Shown: positions 43,962 to 54,659 of the stretch, piece by piece
Numbering within the stretch: position 1 is the stretch's first letter
Layout of the letters: every line of letters starts with the position of its first letter
NCBI GenBank assembly: GCA_963924555.1
Contig: OZ004590.1
Location: 434,001-498,000 of the forward strand
DNA: 64,000 nt
Direction of reading: 5' to 3'
Source: Crambe crambe
Lineage: Eukaryota > Porifera > Demospongiae > Poecilosclerida > Crambeidae
Notes under the pieces: generated by a model
What the model was told of the DNA's origin: nothing
The model's database searches: none
Seen by the model: the letters and a program-made list of their open reading frames with translations, nothing else
Position numbers and translations under genes: made by a program

Positions 43962-45350
43962 GGACCAGATGAAAACGGCAATTTTTGAAGTCGCTGTAAA
44001 AAAATACTGCTTTGTTCTCTGCTCTTCATACTTGAGTCCTAGCATGTTGAAGGTGTTCTGTCTTCAGGTTAGGAGTTGCTGACTGCAGGAGGTAAGTATT
44101 CTGGAGTTATGAAAGAAAATATCAAGTACTATTCCAATGGAGCATCCGTGCCATCCCTACTTAGAGAGTACTATCGTACTCTATGATAAGGGAGTGAGTG
44201 AGTAATCTCAGGTAACTGCTCTGAATTGGACCAGTGACTACACAACACAGTTGATCAAGTGCATATCCACACACACACACATAATGTAAGTATCACACAC
44301 ACAAATCAAAATAATAAAAACACAACAGCAGCAAAACAAAAACAAAACAAAAAAAAAGACTGACTACAAAAGACCATCCAGTAGGGATGGCTGTGTGCGG
44401 TTCAAAAAAGTTCAGCAACAAGAGAGTGAACTTCAGTCAAGTAACCAATATTACCAAACTACGAGCTAACTTTCATAGCAGGCCAAGATGAGATATAAAA
44501 GGAACGTAGATCAAGAAATCAAGCAAGACATGCTTCCCAAATGCTGACCCAGAGAAAAGAATGCCTCAGGGATTGAATAGCGGAGCTACTAAAGAATGGA
44601 TCAAATTAGAAAGCTGACAAACTCTGATGTAGAAGTGAGACTCATCGTGCTTCCAAGACCGCTGAAAAGAAAGACGAAAGTACTTAAGTGGAAGATAGAA
44701 GGCAAGACATCCTGAAAAGACAGCGCTTGAGGGAGAGTACAAGTCAGCACACACAGCTGAGAAAAGAGAGGCCAGATTCAGAGACAGACCAGAGATTGTC
44801 TTCAGAAAGAGAGGCCACGCATTCTCACTCTTGCTAAAATGAAACATGCATCCAGGCTCGCCCCACAATGCCATTGACCTGATTTTGTACGTTTGGTTTG
44901 CATATTATAGTTGTGCATAGCTACATATTAAGCCATCCTTACTTCTCTTTATATTTAGAATATATTTTTTCCCTTTACCTTTACTTGTCTATATTGGGAT
45001 GATCTTATCTATATTTGGACAACTTTATATCTATATCGGGACGACTTCACTTCACTATTCTTTATCTATATTTCACTATTCAATTATTGAGACAATCTTA
45101 CTATAAATTATTGGCATGGGATGACCTCACTCTATATTGGGATCACTTTATAATTATCCTTGTCTATCAGTGGCACTATTGTCTTCCATAATGGGATTAG
45201 CTGATTGTTTTAAAAATAAAATCACCTCACTCTGGATACATAGCTTTCTAGATCTTTTTTTGTATGTACTGTTGGACAGAACATAGCTTTGAGTACTGAG
45301 CATGCCCACAGGAAATAAGTGTATGAAGTAGGTGTGGCTCAGCTCTGATA
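43406..45350. other. Repeat-rich spacer before the serine peptidase gene
   Basis: 43555-44130 duplicates 7911-8255 with an insertion at ~43750-44000 that contains (GAT)n (43928-43960). 44380-44470 is a single arm of the hairpin MITE. 44995-45150 repeats TATATTGGGATGA-like and CACTATTC-like phrases. No protein recognised. Confidence 0.5.
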
Positions 45351-45359
45351 TTATATAAG
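45351..45359 (+). promoter_or_regulatory. TATA box of the serine peptidase gene
   Basis: TTATATAAG lies 46-54 bases before the ATG at 45405, leaving room for a short 5' UTR. It is one of the few core promoter matches in the window tied to an intact gene. Confidence 0.6.
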
Positions 45360-45404
45360 CAAGAAATTTCTGTTGGCTTTGGAGTTCAGTTTCTATTGCT
45401 GATC

Positions 45405-46223
45405 ATGGACAGTCTAGAACACAGTCGCCAGATTCTCTCATATTGGACTCCGGACAGAATCGTATCAGCAACACCTGAAGACCCAGTCGATGACCAAGAT
45501 GTTATAGATGGAGACAGTAATCCCGGAGACAGTGGTCCACGAAGAACCATTCCGGATAACGAAGTAACCAAATTCCCTTACCAAAGTGTGGGCAAGCTGA
45601 TGTATACCAAAGGCAAAGGAGAAAATAAAGGACATCACCATGGTACAGCATGGGTAGCCAAATTTCCTGGGCATCATAATATAATCGTGACTGCTGCACA
45701 TTGTCTGGAGAATAGAAAAGGAACAGCCGAAAATATCATTTTTATTCCCGCTTTCATCCCTCCAAATACTGAACCATTTGGAAAGTACACGGACATAGGA
45801 GGAGGGAAAGGGAAAGCATGGGCTGTACACCCAGAGTGGGTCAGTCAGGTCCACAAGTCTGAGTATGATATAGCCCTCATCAAAGTAATGAATCCTGACA
45901 CTAAAGAGGATGTTGCTCAAAAAGTGAAGCCCATTCCAATTATATCAAATCAGAAGTACTCGAAAAGATCTGAATGGAACCAAATTGGTTACGGGGATGG
46001 GAAGATGATGGAGCGAAGAGGTAAATACTACAAGAAGGAGAAGGATTTGAAAGTTTACAAATATGGAGATCTTCCAGATGGTTGCAGTGGGGGCCCATGG
46101 ATTCTCACTGGTTCAGACGGTGCCAATGGTGTCTACAGTGCGTCGAATGACAATAATGGGGTATCACCATACTTCAAATATAGTGAAGAAGACCTGCTAA
46201 GTTGGTTCACTAGCAGTGATTAA
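45405..46223 (+). CDS. Trypsin-fold serine endopeptidase, V8/glutamyl-endopeptidase-like
   Basis: 272 codons from the ATG at 45405 (the frame opens from a TTG at 45396, but the ATG follows the TATA box properly). The full catalytic triad is visible: His99 in TAAHC, Asp155 in EYDIALIKV and Ser228 in GCSGGPW. GTAWVA before the His and YDIALIKV fit the compact V8-like branch rather than classical trypsin. The first ~50 residues are acidic with no signal peptide, so it could be cytosolic or a zymogen pro-region. There are no introns. The gene is isolated among repeats and followed by the 79-bp satellite. Bacterial-type domain plus single exon raises the possibility of horizontal acquisition, but the TATA box and AT-rich codon use look native. 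Confidence 0.8.
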   Translation: MDSLEHSRQILSYWTPDRIVSATPEDPVDDQDVIDGDSNPGDSGPRRTIPDNEVTKFPYQSVGKLMYTKGKGENKGHHHGTAWVAKFPGHHNIIVTAAHCLENRKGTAENIIFIPAFIPPNTEPFGKYTDIGGGKGKAWAVHPEWVSQVHKSEYDIALIKVMNPDTKEDVAQKVKPIPIISNQKYSKRSEWNQIGYGDGKMMERRGKYYKKEKDLKVYKYGDLPDGCSGGPWILTGSDGANGVYSASNDNNGVSPYFKYSEEDLLSWFTSSD

Positions 46224-46407
46224 CAATGTGTGAGAGACTTTACATACATAGAATGTATCCATGCCCAAGTTGTTTTCTGCTTACTAGGGCAATGCGCAAC
46301 ATTAATTTTTAAAGCGAGTGAGTAAGTATTTCTTTTAGAGATGACATTTTGTGCTTCAATTTCTTATATTTTGCCAGTGAGTAATGTCGGTGTATGGGAT
46401 TGGAAAT

Positions 46408-46881
46408 GGCACGTTAACCCATTGAATCTGTGTCCGAGGGTGTGCGCCATGCTATACGTGATTACACGGGAGATTGCTGCTGCATTGGCACGTTAACCCA
46501 TTGAATCCGTGTCCGAGGGTGTGCGCCATGCTATAAGTGATCACACGGGAGATTGCTGCTGCATTGGCACGTTAACCCATTGAATCCGTGTCCGAGGGTG
46601 TGCGCCATGCTATAAGTGATCACACGGGAGATTGCTGCTGCATTGGCACGTTAACCCATTGAATCCGTGTCCGAGGGTGTGCGCCATGCTATAAGTGATC
46701 ACACGGGAGATTGCTGCTGCATTGGCACGTTAACCCATTGAATCCGTGTCCGAGGGTGTGCGCCATGCTATAAGTGATCACACGGGAGATTGCTGCTGCA
46801 TTGGCACGTTAACCCATTGAATCCGTGTCCGAGGGTGTGCGCCATGCTATAAGTGATCACACGGGAGATTGCCGCTGCATT
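46408..46881. repeat. 79-bp tandem repeat, six copies
   Basis: Units begin GGCACGTTAACCCATTGAAT at 46408, 46487, 46566, 46645, 46724 and 46803. Units 2-5 appear identical, unit 1 has about three differences and the last has a GCTGCTGC to GCCGCTGC change. Each unit holds several CpGs (GTCCGAGGGTGTGCGCC). The 79-bp length is not a multiple of three and no protein is implied. Confidence 0.95.
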
Positions 46882-47049
46882 GAGCTAATAGCTACTTGCA
46901 TTCCACAAGTTAAAGGTTAGCTGATAACTAATTATAAAGAAGGGAGAAAGATGAAAATTAGGTAGCTAGGTGATATTTAAGTTAGTGTGGCCGCCATAAT
47001 ATGAGCATTATGATAGATAATTGTACCATTATTACTGAGTTCAGTAAAT

Positions 47050-47480
47050 GGCTTCTAGATTCTATCTCAAAATCATTAAAAAAGTAACCAAAAGGTATCG
47101 AAAATTTTCAAGCATTAAGGAAAAATTGAGTTTCACTCCCTCTGGAGTTATCTTCATTCATTGATAAGTGGGTGAAATCCCTCACTGATTGTGGCATAAC
47201 AATTGAGCCCCTATTTTATCAGCAACTTACTCTGAATTTATTCACCTCGCTGATAGAAAAAGCATTACCTGAGGAGCTAACATACGAAAAACAGTGTGCA
47301 ATTAGGTATATTGGAGGCTACATAGTCAGAAGATCCATTCACAAAGATTGCACAGACAATTTTACTTGGACTTGACAACTTATGTAACAGTAACAATAAC
47401 ATGGAACCATCTGAATCAAAGGAATGGATGTGTGCAATTGATAGGGGAGGTTTAAATTTATACCCTATGTGCCATAGAAT
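47050..47480 (+). pseudogene. Transposase-like fragment (AIRYIGGYIVRR / AIDRGGL type)
   Basis: The frame from ~47172 gives a helical stretch, then TYEKQCAIRYIGGYIVRR (~47280), and in another frame EWMCAIDRGGLNL (~47423). This pair of motifs recurs in repetitive element proteins of sponges and cnidarians; I cannot assign the superfamily with confidence. Frame changes and a stop at 47375 show decay. Confidence 0.45.
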
Positions 47481-48719
47481 ATACTGTACAGCGGGTTAAT
47501 TCCGTCGAATCTGGAATCATTATATTATTGAAAAAATTGAATGGATAAATCTTCACACATGCGCATTGAAGACGAAAATTTTCCCCCGCCCAGTTTCTGT
47601 TGAAGTGCAAAGGCAGGTGGACTAGCTATTTCGAGAGAGACACTTGCATTCGTGGCTATCATGAATACACAAAGCTATTTGGGCTGCTGCTGTAGGAGAG
47701 GAGCTGGAGTGTAGGCGAGAACCAACTAACCTCGTTAGACATCTTAATGTATGGACCTCTCTTTTTAATATGAGACTCTTTCTGCATCTCTTCAACTGCA
47801 CAGCACTGTTAGCCGCTTCTAAGGCCTTGATGGTATCGGAGAGATCCGCAACTAGAGCCATGAGCAGCTTTTAGAGCAGTTCTCTTACAGCAGCCTCTAG
47901 CTAGCTCTCGCACGAAGCGATCACAATTGATGATCTACCACGTGTGTTGCGCAAAAAATGCGTGCAAAAATTTATGACATTAAAACTTATGACGAATAAA
48001 ATTTCAACTCTTTATACCAACGGTGAAATAGACAAAAAAATTTCCCTGACGAAATTAACCCACCCACGGTAGCTCAAGTTATTGGTTTGTTTGTTTGTTT
48101 TGTTTTTGTAGTTTGGTTTTACTGTGGTATAGAAATCTTGAATTTCTTTTTTCACATGTACTTTGTGTATATTGATAAAGTTCTTTTTAGATGCTTCAAA
48201 ATGGTCCAAGTTTGATGTTTATACGACCTTCCTAAACTGAGATACGTTTCTTTAATCGGCGCGCGGCACAGTATTGTTATCTAAATACTCGTTCTACGCA
48301 CGTGAATATTTTTCCAAAAGAAATTGCATTCTACAATGAAATCCAAAGCAAAACCCTACAATATTGGTAACTTTGTGATCCTCTTGGTGTCCTGAAGCTG
48401 AGTTCATGGATATTTGAACATTATTCTCACTTCTGAAATCGTCAGCAAGGTTGCTTCCAAGTGGCCATTTATTTCACCAATGTTGGTGAACCCAATCAGG
48501 ACTCCTTTATGATAATGATAACATCCCCAACATCATGACAGCATATATACAACATACCCACCAAAAGACCACACGAATATCAATTTTATGTACATGAAGA
48601 ATAATGGTTGGGGACATGTATTCAAAAGCATACCCACCACGAATGCAAGAATATCAATATACAGTTAAATTTTACATACTGCTACAGAGTGCTCAATGAC
48701 ATAGTTACCACTCAGTCAC
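47481..48719. other. Spacer without recognised genes
   Basis: Short minus-strand ORFs (47622-47861) have coding-like composition but no recognised family. A (GTTT)n run is at 48084-48108. Similar phrases recur at 48548-48650 (CATACCCACCA). Nothing further identified. Confidence 0.4.
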
Positions 48720-49010
48720 TAGCCTCATTCCCAGGCCCATTAAAATAGAGTGTGGTATACACTGATTGTGCATGCACAAGATTAAGTCGTCATAGTGATA
48801 ATTATGACGTAGTAATCAATACTATCCTGTCGAGAGCATCCCTCCACCTAGACGTGAACAGAGCTTCAGGATCACAAAAGAAGACACTGTCAGTGCAAAG
48901 GTTCAAGTCTGAACTAAGAGATACCCTCTGAGAACCTATTTCACACCAGAGTTTCAACCTGGTCAACCATCAGAGCGATGAGTGGAGACACTACCAGCGG
49001 GATCAGGAAG
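48720..49010. repeat. Partial copy of the 8390-9388 element (lacks the nested MITE)
   Basis: It matches 8390-8525 and then 8866-9060 continuously, so the region corresponding to 8532-8865 is absent. It abuts the 3' side of the transporter pseudogene. Confidence 0.8.
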
Positions 49011-49084
49011 TTATGGAAAATAGAAAATTGCTTCTCAGTGTGTAAATAAACCAATGAAAGATAAATAACAAAGTCAACAGCTGA

Positions 49085-50347
49085 AAATATGTGTTCACTT
49101 GGTGGAACATCTGCTCTCTGCCTCTTTTTATACTTATGATTAAAAACACACAACAGTACAAGCATCACCAGGAGCATGATGCTTGCTGACAGCAGATACC
49201 ATGTTCCACACCCGTACCTGCTAGGAGGCCACTTGTGTGCAGTAGAAGTAATCGGCAACAATATCAGGTAATTGAAAGAAAATGACACTCCAAAGATCCC
49301 ACCACCTAATCCAAACATCAACCCTTTCATAGAGTAAGGTGACTGGGCAGAAATAAACTGTACTGCTGCAGTAGCCATTAAACTAAGGCTAATAACATAT
49401 AAGTTATATGGAATCATTGCCCATTTATGATCCAGAGGAGCAAATTTAGTGGTGCATCATCTTCAACCACATTAAGTTCTAGTAGACATGTTACATTCAT
49501 TGCATTTTCACCAAGTTTGATATGACCGATGAGATCCAGTAATAAATATCCAACTATGCTCACCAGTGCTATAAAGAATCCGATGTTAGATTTTGTCCAA
49601 ATCGTTAATTAATAATGAGTGAGGAGTTGGTGTACTAACTCCATCAGTGGAATCCACATGACAACAATATTATAGCCAGAACTAGAGAGAGCCACCCTTT
49701 GAAAACACTGGAAGAATACTGTGCTGCGTAATCACATCCATAACTTGTCTTGCACTGTTAATTCAATATTAAAGAAGAAACCAACAAAGATAGAACCTAC
49801 AACTATCACCATCACCATCCTACAGAAGTTCTTCACATCTTCAACTTCTTTAGCAAAATTGGGAAAATTTCACCAGCACTGTACTGGCATACCAAGTCCA
49901 CACGCACCAGTTAGAAAATCACATCGTAGAAGAAGCATCTGGTAACTGCTCCAAAATTGCTCCAAAACTGAACAGTAAGATGACAACTAGAACAACATAA
50001 GATACTTCTCTTATACTATTAGCTCGAGGGAGGTCATCTGGTATGAAGGAAACCAGACAGAATATAATTGTAGTTACCCACATGATGAAAAGGCTATATC
50101 GTATCATTTTGTACCTTCCACAATAGTTATCAGCAATCCAACCAAACAAGGGAAATAGAAGAAATGCAAATCCAAAGATGACATGATACTTTCTCAGGGA
50201 GTTCTCATGTAGTAATGAGGAGAAGATCTTACTGTCTGTTTCATAGACCCATAGAAAGTTAAAAACATTAATTACTGAGAAATTCCAAAGTAGCACAAGA
50301 ATCATCCCCTTCATCGACTTAAAACGAGAGGAGCAAGAGAGTGGCAT
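49085..50347 (-). pseudogene. Decayed duplicate of the POT/MFS-type transporter
   Basis: It is close in sequence to 38449-40089 at both ends (start ATG at 50347; GWIADNYCGRYKMI near 50140; QSPYSMKGLMFGLG near 49320). A deletion of about 270 bp in the middle joins ~49850 to ~49855, and smaller indels (for example at 49437 and 49610) break the frame. The last ~25 residues are replaced by unrelated sequence after SEHIF. The 5' flank (50348-50460) also matches that of the intact copy, so the duplication was at DNA level, not by retrocopying. Confidence 0.85.
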
Positions 50348-50934
50348 TTTAATTACAGAGTGTAAGTCATTTGATGATCAACTCAAATACGTAGCTATGT
50401 GGATATCTCTTCCACATTCAATCTGGTGCCTTAGAATTTTAGAATTTAGACCTTTTAAGGAGGGAATGCTATATTTCCCACCTAGTGAAAGTTATTCAAT
50501 GATTAACTCTCATAATAATTATGTTCCATGTTCAATCACATATTAACTGTTAGTTAAAAATTAAAAATAACAGAATGTAGACCATTAATGAATTATTTAA
50601 AAACATGTATTCAAGTAAATTAGGGCTGAATTGATATGGTTTGAAGTGCAAGAATTAAGGCTAACTGGATAAGATTATGCATTAAAGGATGAAGTCAAAA
50701 CATGCGAACATGTCACCATGTAGCCATAAAAATTCCCTACAATTATGAGACCCAAGATTCAATCTTCCACTATAAGATTCTCATTGGCTCTTTAATTCAT
50801 TGTCCCGCATGATTATGACTCCAGAAATGTTAGTTAAGCACCAGCATATCCTAATCTGTTCAATAACATCTCCACCCCCCAAATTTCTGCTCCAAGACAA
50901 TACTATTAAGTGGTCCAACAAGCTTGAGACTGCC

Positions 50935-51710
50935 ATAGACTACGTAACCAGGATTAGAAACGCCCCATAGCAACAATACAATCTGCGCGGTACAATCCAT
51001 ATTGCAGTGCGTGGAAGAGCTGAAAAAGCTTAACATGGAGGAATCGATCTCTCGAAGTTCTGATGTAAGTCCATAGCATAGCTAGTAACTTCGTTACCTT
51101 ACTCGAGCAAAAAGCAACTTTTTTGCTGCTAAGACACCTGTTTAAGCCTGTTTTGGCTTTGTGTACCTGTATCCTCTTACATGAAAGAATAAATATTCAA
51201 CTTACCGTTTCAGAGTTTAGTGTACACTCTACTACATGCCCTCATACCTAAAATGTAGTGAACTTTGCATGTGTTCAAGAGTTTCAGCCAATAGTTCACA
51301 TTAGCTGGGTGTGTATTTGGGTGCCTTTTTTGAAAAAGTTAAGTTGTTTCTGGTGCCCTCAATTTATATTCATAACAAGTAGTTATTCCTTCATGCCCTC
51401 CACCTATGCATATGCTTCCTAAATGTACGCATTCCCTTGCTCAACGATTAGAGTACATTAATTTTTAATATTATATTCCTCAGGGATGATCGACTGAGAG
51501 GAGGCTTCAAAATCTTCACTCATAGTTCAGGCAGAAGGTGCAGAGGTGAAAAAAAAACTGAAAGAAATCACCAGGATCAATGGCTGCACACTTGATACCC
51601 AAATTTGATAATATTGTCTTTTTCTTGTACTAATTAATGCGGGCATGTGCAATAAGGAGTGGCCGGGCAGTTTATATTGCGTTTCCAATCCCATTACGTA
51701 GTCTATACAA
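50935..51710 (+). mobile_element. Deletion derivative of the 19.0-20.8 kb transposon
   Basis: The left end reads CATAGACTACGTAACC.GGAT..GAAACGC and the right end is the inverse (GCGTTTCCAATCCCATTACG then TAGTCTAT). Same terminal family as the loop element at 19016-20830 but only ~0.78 kb. The interior holds a possible first exon (next entry) and no other coding. Confidence 0.6.
51035..51064 (+). pseudogene. Possible first exon of the transposon gene
   Basis: ATG at 51035 starts ten codons (MEESISRSSD) directly followed by the consensus donor GTAAGT at 51065. Its position just inside the left end of the element is what a first coding exon would have. No downstream exon remains in this copy. 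Confidence 0.4.
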
Positions 51711-51863
51711 TCTATGACCATACATACGATATGTACATAATCAGCTAAGACAATAGAAAAGTCTTACTACATACGTAGCAGGTCCTAGCCTACTAGAGTT
51801 AGTCACAATCATTTCCCACCATACTGATCAACCAGTAACTCCAATGCTAATTAGTACACTGAT

Positions 51864-51951
51864 TATGTACGTATGTGTATACACATACATGCATGTACAT
51901 ACACGTGTACATGCATGCATACACATGTACATACATGCATGTACATACATA
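51864..51951. repeat. 88-bp uninterrupted alternating purine-pyrimidine tract
   Basis: Every step alternates purine and pyrimidine, made of ATGTAC, ATGCAT, ACACGTGT and TACATACA words. It also contains nested palindromes (CATGCATG, GTACATGTAC-like). Such tracts favour Z-DNA or cruciform structure. Confidence 0.9.
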
Positions 51952-52424
51952 GGTATATACACTCTCAGACAATTGAAGCATGCCACATAATTATGTCAAC
52001 TTCAGTAGGGTTGATACAAGAAACCCTAACAAGCTCTATGTCAACTAGCCCTTCATCTGTAGGGAAATACCTGGCCCCCTCAGCCAAAGTACACAATGAC
52101 CCTTTACCAAAACATGAAGGTCTACAGGTAACTTCAAAATGTATGACTATACCTTGCCATAAGGTCTTGAGAAGCGGTTGGTGTGACTCTTCATCCATGA
52201 CAAGACGGAACTCTTTCACTATAGAAATGCAATGCACAATATATCATGTGGACCTGAAGTTATTAGGACTTACTGGTAATATGCAAAAGTTATGAGAGAT
52301 CAAAAAGATAGCATGTACTTGAGAAAAGGGATCTTATGGAGCAAAAATTCAAAACGGAGTTATTGGTATCACTTAATCAGGAGATTTACATGGCTTTTAA
52401 GGGTGGTGGCACATCTCACCCACA

Positions 52425-53000
52425 CATGGTTGCTAAGGGGTCATATCTCCAAAACTACTTGCACCATAGACTTTAAACTGCACATGGCTATAAAGCAGCT
52501 TAGTAATACTACACATATAAAAAATGAAGAAGCAAGGTCAAATTCTACAGGTGCTATAAACAGTTTTCAAATTCAAACTAAAAAGCATTACTTCTCACCA
52601 ACCACCAAACTTCACTGGTTGATTTTTGGTTTGTAGTTTTCTAGCACCACTCTCTAAAAAATTACAGAAGGGTTTGTTGATATCTATTTTACTTTTCGAT
52701 TTAGCCTAGGAACTTAAATGCTCACTTTTGGGAACTCAAAAAGTAAAGTAGATACCAACAAATCCTTCTGTAATTTTGTAGAGAGGGCTACTAGAAGCTC
52801 TAGGCCAAAAATCAGCCACTTAATTCCAGCGGTTGGTGAGAAACAATGCTTTTTATCTATAAAGAGTAAAAAAACTCATAGCACCTATAAAAATTAACCT
52901 TTTCCCGTCATTTTCAGTGTGTGTATTAGTGATATGCTACCTTATAACTCTGTGCAATTTGAAGTCCATAGCTATAGTAATTTCAGAGTTATGTAAGAAA
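52425..53000. mobile_element. Foldback element with ~270-bp arms
   Basis: Inverse matches pair 52570-52600 with 52840-52860 (TCTCACCAACC / GGTTGGTGAGA), 52645-52700 with 52740-52795 (AAATTACAGAAGG / CCTTCTGTAATTTT) and 52440-52500 with 52920-52995. The centre is near 52720. No coding. Confidence 0.65.
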
Positions 53001-53043
53001 GACTAAAATTTAATTATTATGTAACAGTTTAGTGAGAGTTATG

Positions 53044-53575
53044 TACTGTAATCCTTTAAATTTTCGATGGGGTTTATTTTCGTTTTTTTCGTAGTCGATC
53101 AGAATCCTCGAAAATAAACAAAGTCTTAGTACTATGACGTCATAATTGACAACGATGCGCACGCATGCGTGTGCGATGCGATATCGATAGCATGCTGGAA
53201 AAAAAACCTGGAGCAGATAGTCCGTGAGACGAGAGTATCATGCTTCATTACCGGGATCATGGCCGCTACCTGTCTCTCTTCTACAACGAAACGTCTCGCC
53301 TTCCGTAGCAGTAATCTGGTGTCGCCAACCCAGCTTTTCTTCTTTTTTGGGGACTATCTAGATTTCTCTGTTAGTAGCCACGAATCACGAGAATAGCCAT
53401 CATGCATGTCACTCGGCCCCAGCAGCAGGCAATGATATATAGCTATTATAGGCATGCATTATTTTCCATGTGCTTGCTACGAAAATTAGACCTGCGGAAT
53501 TTTTTTATTATAGGAACAACTCTGGAAATCATGAAATTTTAAACCTACGAAAAATTTATACGATTACGGTATGTA
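53044..53575. mobile_element. Candidate MITE with TAC.GTAATC ends
   Basis: The left end ACTGTAATC.TTTAAATTTTCG and the right end TTTATACGATTACGGTAT are inverse-related and flanked by TA. An unsupported 75-codon ORF starting with a TTG or internal ATG (53261) lies inside; it shows no known domain. Confidence 0.4.
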
Positions 53576-54540
53576 CAGATATCCTATAATTAGTGTTGAT
53601 ATTTCAAATGAAAGGACTAGACTCATTATCTGTGAAAGTCTTGCTACAGGGAAAGAACTGTGTCATTATCTATAAAGGAAAAAATAAGTAGGAAGTGTGG
53701 CCAAAATGGCAGCCTGCCTGGCAACAAAAAGTCATGCTCCCAAGATGATATTGTGGCTTCAGAAATTGGTTGTCCTACCAAATGGAATACTTTGCACAAT
53801 GGACATGCTTCTTCATCATACAAGCTTGCTCAAAGGATTAATATCTGATTCAGTAATATTTACGAAACCAATCAGTTCCCCACTATAAGCCAATCTCAGT
53901 TCCCTACTGTGCTTGTTATCCTCTTTCACCTTCAATTCATCAAATACAAGTGCCACATACTCTCATGTTCAAGTGTGATGTTTGCTTCCTTGACTAGTTG
54001 TTCATCAACTCCTCTACAATCCTGATCTTGCTTTTAAAATGTTGGTGTAGTCCCATAGTGTCCTCTTTGATGGAAGTTTTACAATATGATGATATTTTTG
54101 ATGACTGCGTGGTCCTCTATTTATAGAGCTGATGATATGAAGTATCTTATGATTAAAAAGCGACCCTCCCCTCCAAGGACATAATTATACCACTGACCTG
54201 ATGGAGTTATACGTAACATCCTCAAGTGGATGTATCATCATAGGGTGCCAGTGCAATTCTATTGAAGGATTTCCTTCCACTGATCCCTGAAAATACGGGC
54301 AAAGGGACTTGGTGGGTACGTGTCACTCATGTCAGATGCTATTATTTGCATATTATGTATATAATGTGGAACATAAGTATGTGGGCAAAGAATTGAAAGG
54401 GTTAGAATGGTATCAGATGCATATCAGAATTTTAATGATCATCCAGTGTGACTCCAACAGCTTGTGTCAGTTTATAAATTCTTTTTTTTCTTTTTCTTTT
54501 TTTCCAGCTCTATCTTCCTACTGAGGATTTTGTTCTCATT
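53576..54540. other. Spacer without recognised genes
   Basis: Only short overlapping ORFs (53660-53888) without family resemblance. Confidence 0.4.
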
Positions 54541-54654
54541 ATGCAGCCTTTCCCTCAGTTCAGGTGTGTGCAGATAACATGCAGCCTTTCCTTCAGTTCA
54601 GGTGTGTGCAGGTAACATGCAGCCTTTCCCTCAGTTCAGGTGTGTGCAGGTAAT
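54541..54654. repeat. 38-bp tandem repeat, three copies
   Basis: Units start ATGCAGCCTTTCC at 54541, 54579 and 54617. Each ends in CAG followed by GTAA or ATAA, so the last two look like exon ends with donor sites, probably by chance. Confidence 0.9.
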
Positions 54655-54659
54655 AATTT

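Noticed and set aside
43836-44045. ORF with ten consecutive histidines
   Set aside because: Artefact of the (GAT)n microsatellite; no coding support and overlaps a repeat.
46408-46881. Regular repeats that could suggest a CRISPR array
   Set aside because: Units are head-to-tail without unique spacers, and the DNA is animal.
51873-52295. 140-codon plus-strand ORF and the opposing 90-codon ORF
   Set aside because: The N-terminal part is translated from the alternating purine-pyrimidine tract and neither strand shows a recognisable domain.
53169-53396. 75-codon ORF inside the TAC.GTAATC element
   Set aside because: No domain, begins with a non-ATG codon, and lies in a probable MITE.
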